Assembly (NCBI RefSeq): GCF_015624425.1
Contig: NZ_CP049919.1
Span: 4,464,001 to 4,528,000, forward strand
Source of the DNA: Roseateles sp. DAIF2
GTDB lineage: Bacteria > Pseudomonadota > Gammaproteobacteria > Burkholderiales > Burkholderiaceae_C
Length of the DNA stretch: 64,000 bases
Reading direction: 5' to 3'
Below the pieces are notes generated by a model. The model worked only from the letters and a program-made list of their open reading frames with translations. It ran no database searches and had not been told where the DNA came from. The position numbers and the translations under genes are program-made. Positions 60,703-64,000 of the stretch are shown here, piece after piece. How positions within the stretch are numbered: position 1 is the stretch's first letter; the number at the start of each line of letters is the position of its first letter.

Positions 60703-63700
60703 TCAGACCAGCACCCGCTCGATCCCGCCCGCGTTGGCCTTGGCCACGTAGGCGGGCATCCAGTCCTCGCCGAGGATCTGCTTGGCCATCTCGACGACGA
60801 TGTAGTCGGCCTCCAGCAGGCCGTTCTGCAGGTCGTTGCCATAGCGGCTCAGACCCTGCAGGCAGCTGGGGCAGCTGGTCAGGATCTTCAGGTCGTCCTG
60901 CGCGCCGACCTTGCCGGCCTCGCGCAGCTGGGTCTCGGCCTTGCGCAGCTCCTCCTCCTTGCGGAAGCGGATCTGGGTCGAGACATCGGGTCGGGTCACG
61001 CCCAGGGTGCCGCTCTCGCCGCAGCAGCGCTCGCTCTTCATCACCTCGGGCCCGACCAGGGCCTTGACCGTCTTCATCGGCTCCTGCAGCTTCATCGGGC
61101 TGTGGCAGGGGTCGTGATAGAGGTAGGCCTGCTTGGACTGCAGGGTAATGCCCTTCTCCAGCAGGTACTCGTGGATGTCGATGATGCGGCAGCCGGGGAA
61201 GATCTTGTCGAACTCGTAGCCCTGCAGCTGGTCGTAGCAGGTACCGCATGACACCACCACGGTCTTGATGTCCAGGTAGTTCAGCGTGTTGGCGACGCGG
61301 TGGAACAGCACCCGGTTGTCGGTGATGATCTTCTCGGCCTTGTCGAACTGGCCCGAGCCGCGCTGCGGATAGCCGCAGCACAGATAGCCGGGCGGCAGCA
61401 CGGTCTGCACGCCGGCATGCCAGAGCATGGCCTGCGTCGCCAGGCCGACCTGGCTGAACAGGCGCTCGGAGCCGCAGCCCGGGAAGTAGAACACCGCCTC
61501 GGTCTCGGCCGTCGTGTCCTGCGGGTTGCGGATGATCGGGACATAGTTCTTGTCCTCGATGTCCAGCAACGCGCGCGCAGTCTTCTTCGGCAGGCCGCCC
61601 GGTAGCTTCTTGTTGATGAAGTGGATCACCTGCTCCTTGATCGGCGCCGGGCCCAGGGTCGCGCGCGGCGCGGCGGTCTGCTTCTTCGCGAAGCCCTTCA
61701 GCAGGTCATGCGCGAAGCGCTGCGCCTTGAAGCCCACGCCCACCATCGCGCTGCGCGCCAGCTTGATGGTTTCTGGGTTGGTCGCGTTGAGCATCAGCAT
61801 CGCCGCGGCATTGCCGGGGCGGAAGCTCTTCTGGCCCATCTTGCGCAAGAGGTTGCGCATATTCATCGTGACGTCGCCGAAGTCGATCTTGACCGGGCAG
61901 GGGTTCACGCATTTGTGGCAGACCGTGCAATGGTCGGCCACATCCTCGAACTCCTGCCAATGCTTGACCGAGACGCCGCGGCGCGTCTGCTCCTCGTAGA
62001 GGAAGGCCTCGACCAGCAGCGAGGTGGCCAGGATCTTGTTGCGTGGGCTGTACAGCAGGTTGGCGCGCGGCACATGGGTGGCGCAGACCGGCTTGCACTT
62101 GCCGCAGCGCAGGCAGTCCTTGACGCTGTCGGCGATCGCGCCGATGTCGCTCTGCTGCATGATCAGCGACTCATGGCCCATCAGCCCGAAGCTCGGGGTG
62201 TAGGCATTGGTCAGGTCGGCGAAGGTGCCGTGGGTGGAGGCCTCGGGCCGCAGCAGCTTGCCCTTGTTGAAGCGGCCCTCGGGATCGATGCGCGCCTTGT
62301 AGTCGGCAAAGGGCGCGAGCTCGGCCTCCGAGAGGAACTCCAGCTTGGTGATGCCGATGCCATGCTCGCCCGAGATCACGCCGTTCAATGAGCGCGCCAG
62401 CTTCATGATGCGGGCCACCGCCTCATGGGCCGTCTGCAGCATCTCGTAGTTGTCGGAGTTGACCGGGATGTTGGTGTGCACATTGCCGTCGCCGGCATGC
62501 ATGTGCAGCGCCACCCAGACGCGGCCGCGCAGCACCTCCTTGTGGATGCGCTTGCACTCGGCAATGATGGGCGCGAAGGCCGCACCGGCAAAGATGTCCT
62601 GCAGCGGCTTCAGGATCTGCGTCTTCCAGGACGCGCGCAGGCTGTGGTCCTGCAGCTGGTCAAAGAAGCTGCGCTCCGCGCCGCGCGGCAGGTCCAGCTC
62701 CTGCATCCATTGCCGCCACAGCGCCCGCACCTCGGCCAGCAGCGCCAGCGCCTGCTGCACCCGGTCCTCCAGCAGCTCGGCGCTCGGGATCTCGCCGGCA
62801 TCGTCGCTCCTGCCCAGCGGCAGGTTGCCGCGCTCGAACAGCGCCGTCAGCGCCTCCACCAGGGCCAGCTTGTTGCGCAGCGACAGCTCGACGTTGATGC
62901 GCTCGATGCCCAGGGTGTACTCGCCCATGCGCTCCAGCGGGATCACCACGTCCTCGTTCACCTTGAAGGCGTTGGTGTGCTTGGAGATCGCCGCGGTGCG
63001 CTTGCGGTCCAGCCAGAACTTCTTGCGCGCATCGGGGTTGATCGCGACGAAGCCCTCGCCGCTGCGGCCGTTGGCCAGGCGCACCACCTCCGAGGTCGCG
63101 CGCGCCACCGCGTCGGCATCGTCGCCGACGATGTCGCCGATCAGCACCATCTTCGGCAGGCCGCCGCGCTTGCTCTTGGTCGCATAGCCCACCGCCTTCA
63201 GGTAGCGGTCGTCCAGATGCTCCAGGCCCGCCAGGATCGCGCCGTTCTCGCGCTTGGCTTCGGCGAACATGAAGTCCTTGATGTCGACGATCGAGGGCAC
63301 GCAGTCCTTCGGGTTGCCGAAGAACTCCAGGCAGACGGTGCGGGTATGCGCCGGCATCTTGTGCACCACCCAGCGTGCGCTGGTGATCAGGCCGTCGCAA
63401 CCCTCCTTCTGGATGCCGGGCAGGCCGGCCAGGAACTTGTCGGTGACGTCCTTGCCCAGGCCTTCCTTGCGGAACAGGCGGCCGGGGATGTCCAGGCGCT
63501 CGGTGCGCTCCAGCTTCCGCCCCGAGGCGTCGAAATAGCGCAGCTCGAAACTGGCCACCTCGACATCGTGGATCTTGCCCAGGTTGTGGTTCAGGCGGAT
63601 CACCTCGAGCCACTTGGCATCGGGCGTCACCATCTTCCAGCTCGCCAGATTGTCCAGCGCCGTGCCCCACAAGACGGCCTTCTTGCCGCCAGCATTCATC

Positions 63701-64000
63701 GCGATATTGCCGCCGATGCAGCTGGCCTCGGCCGAGGTCGGGTCGACCGCGAACACGAAGCCATGCTGCTCGGCCAGGTCGGCCACGCGCTGCGTGACCA
63801 CGCCGGCCTGGCTGAAGATCGTCGCGACCGGCCGGTCCAGGCCCGGCAGCACCTGCATCTCGACGCCGCGCAGGGTCTCCAGCTTCTCGGTGTTGATCAC
63901 CGCGCTGTTCCACACCAGCGGCACCGCGCCGCCGGTGTAGCCGGTGCCGCCGCCGCGCGGGATGATGGTCAGGCCCAGCTCGATGCAGCCCTTGACCAGC
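60703..64000 (-). CDS. FAD-binding oxidoreductase with Fe-S and CCG domains (5' end outside window)
   Basis: Large flavoprotein; about 1099 codons are visible and the start lies beyond base 64000 (the frame is open from [11 protein letters not shown] upstream). The FAD-binding domain (PCMH type) carries GGTGYTGGA and [13 protein letters not shown]. An FAD-oxidase C domain follows ([15 protein letters not shown], with the metal-binding His, and GEHGIG). Two ferredoxin motifs [11 protein letters not shown] and [12 protein letters not shown] follow, then two Cys-rich CCG domains (CCGYPQ and CCGESGT). This is the layout of D-lactate/glycolate-type dehydrogenases with a fused Fe-S subunit; its exact substrate is unknown. 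It stands at the head of the HIT-DUF971-ubiE backbone. Confidence 0.93.
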   Translation of the reverse strand, partial: LVKGCIELGLTIIPRGGGTGYTGGAVPLVWNSAVINTEKLETLRGVEMQVLPGLDRPVATIFSQAGVVTQRVADLAEQHGFVFAVDPTSAEASCIGGNIAMNAGGKKAVLWGTALDNLASWKMVTPDAKWLEVIRLNHNLGKIHDVEVASFELRYFDASGRKLERTERLDIPGRLFRKEGLGKDVTDKFLAGLPGIQKEGCDGLITSARWVVHKMPAHTRTVCLEFFGNPKDCVPSIVDIKDFMFAEAKRENGAILAGLEHLDDRYLKAVGYATKSKRGGLPKMVLIGDIVGDDADAVARATSEVVRLANGRSGEGFVAINPDARKKFWLDRKRTAAISKHTNAFKVNEDVVIPLERMGEYTLGIERINVELSLRNKLALVEALTALFERGNLPLGRSDDAGEIPSAELLEDRVQQALALLAEVRALWRQWMQELDLPRGAERSFFDQLQDHSLRASWKTQILKPLQDIFAGAAFAPIIAECKRIHKEVLRGRVWVALHMHAGDGNVHTNIPVNSDNYEMLQTAHEAVARIMKLARSLNGVISGEHGIGITKLEFLSEAELAPFADYKARIDPEGRFNKGKLLRPEASTHGTFADLTNAYTPSFGLMGHESLIMQQSDIGAIADSVKDCLRCGKCKPVCATHVPRANLLYSPRNKILATSLLVEAFLYEEQTRRGVSVKHWQEFEDVADHCTVCHKCVNPCPVKIDFGDVTMNMRNLLRKMGQKSFRPGNAAAMLMLNATNPETIKLARSAMVGVGFKAQRFAHDLLKGFAKKQTAAPRATLGPAPIKEQVIHFINKKLPGGLPKKTARALLDIEDKNYVPIIRNPQDTTAETEAVFYFPGCGSERLFSQVGLATQAMLWHAGVQTVLPPGYLCCGYPQRGSGQFDKAEKIITDNRVLFHRVANTLNYLDIKTVVVSCGTCYDQLQGYEFDKIFPGCRIIDIHEYLLEKGITLQSKQAYLYHDPCHSPMKLQEPMKTVKALVGPEVMKSERCCGESGTLGVTRPDVSTQIRFRKEEELRKAETQLREAGKVGAQDDLKILTSCPSCLQGLSRYGNDLQNGLLEADYIVVEMAKQILGEDWMPAYVAKANAGGIERVLV

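Overview
The window is high-G+C DNA with gene families and gene order typical of Betaproteobacteria, order Burkholderiales. An exosortase-B (XrtB) exopolysaccharide locus next to ubiquinone genes suggests the Roseateles/Mitsuaria/Rubrivivax/Leptothrix group. That placement is inferred from gene content only, and no rRNA or tRNA gene was seen.

Layout. The minus strand carries a collinear housekeeping backbone. Read in the direction of transcription, from high to low coordinates, it runs: FAD/Fe-S oxidoreductase (60703 to beyond the right edge), HIT protein, DUF971 protein, ubiE, ubiJ, ubiB, fmdB-type protein, DUF502 protein, aspS, nudB, endonuclease/exonuclease/phosphatase-family protein, and a clsB-type cardiolipin synthase that runs off the left edge. 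From family knowledge this order resembles the usual Burkholderiales arrangement. Here it is interrupted by accessory blocks: a DMT exporter with a divergent Lrp regulator, a three-gene FlgH-like lipoprotein operon and a TPR protein (2.4-7.5 kb); a sodium/solute symporter and a 1317-residue propeller sensor kinase (10.6-16.1 kb); the exopolysaccharide (EPS) locus (18.4-51.3 kb); two secreted peptidases, M13 and S8 (53.0-57.0 kb); and a chemoreceptor with a small secreted protein (58.0-60.7 kb).

The EPS locus spans about 33 kb and separates ubiE from ubiJ-ubiB. Its left arm (+) encodes the priming phosphoglycosyltransferase EpsB, the outer-membrane protein EpsL, and enzymes for GDP-mannose, dTDP-L-rhamnose and GDP-L-fucose. 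The centre holds Ugd and a UDP-glucuronate epimerase (-), then a UDP-GlcNAc 2-epimerase and a GH99/WbsX-like lipoprotein (+). The right arm (-) is a tightly packed unit of 15 genes: epsD, epsE, epsF, epsG, xrtB, epsI, pyruvyltransferase, FrhB-like Fe-S flavoprotein, wzy, wzx, GT2, SGNH hydrolase, hexapeptide acyltransferase, GT4 and a DUF1972 glycosyltransferase. Together they form a Wzx/Wzy-type pathway: precursors are made in the cytoplasm, repeat units are built on undecaprenyl phosphate from EpsB onward, Wzx flips them, Wzy polymerises them under EpsF/EpsG control, and EpsE (with EpsL) exports the polymer. Pyruvyl and acyl decorations are predicted.

The middle of the right arm (about 39.7-45.4 kb: wzx, wzy, frhB-like, pyruvyltransferase) is visibly AT-richer than the rest, as expected for an exchangeable structure-determining cassette. 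The most interesting points are the splitting of the ubiquinone cluster, a shared sequence motif upstream of both outer EPS operons, the translationally coupled FrhB-like/pyruvyltransferase pair, the GH99/WbsX-like lipoprotein, and a FlgH-like operon with no flagellar neighbours.
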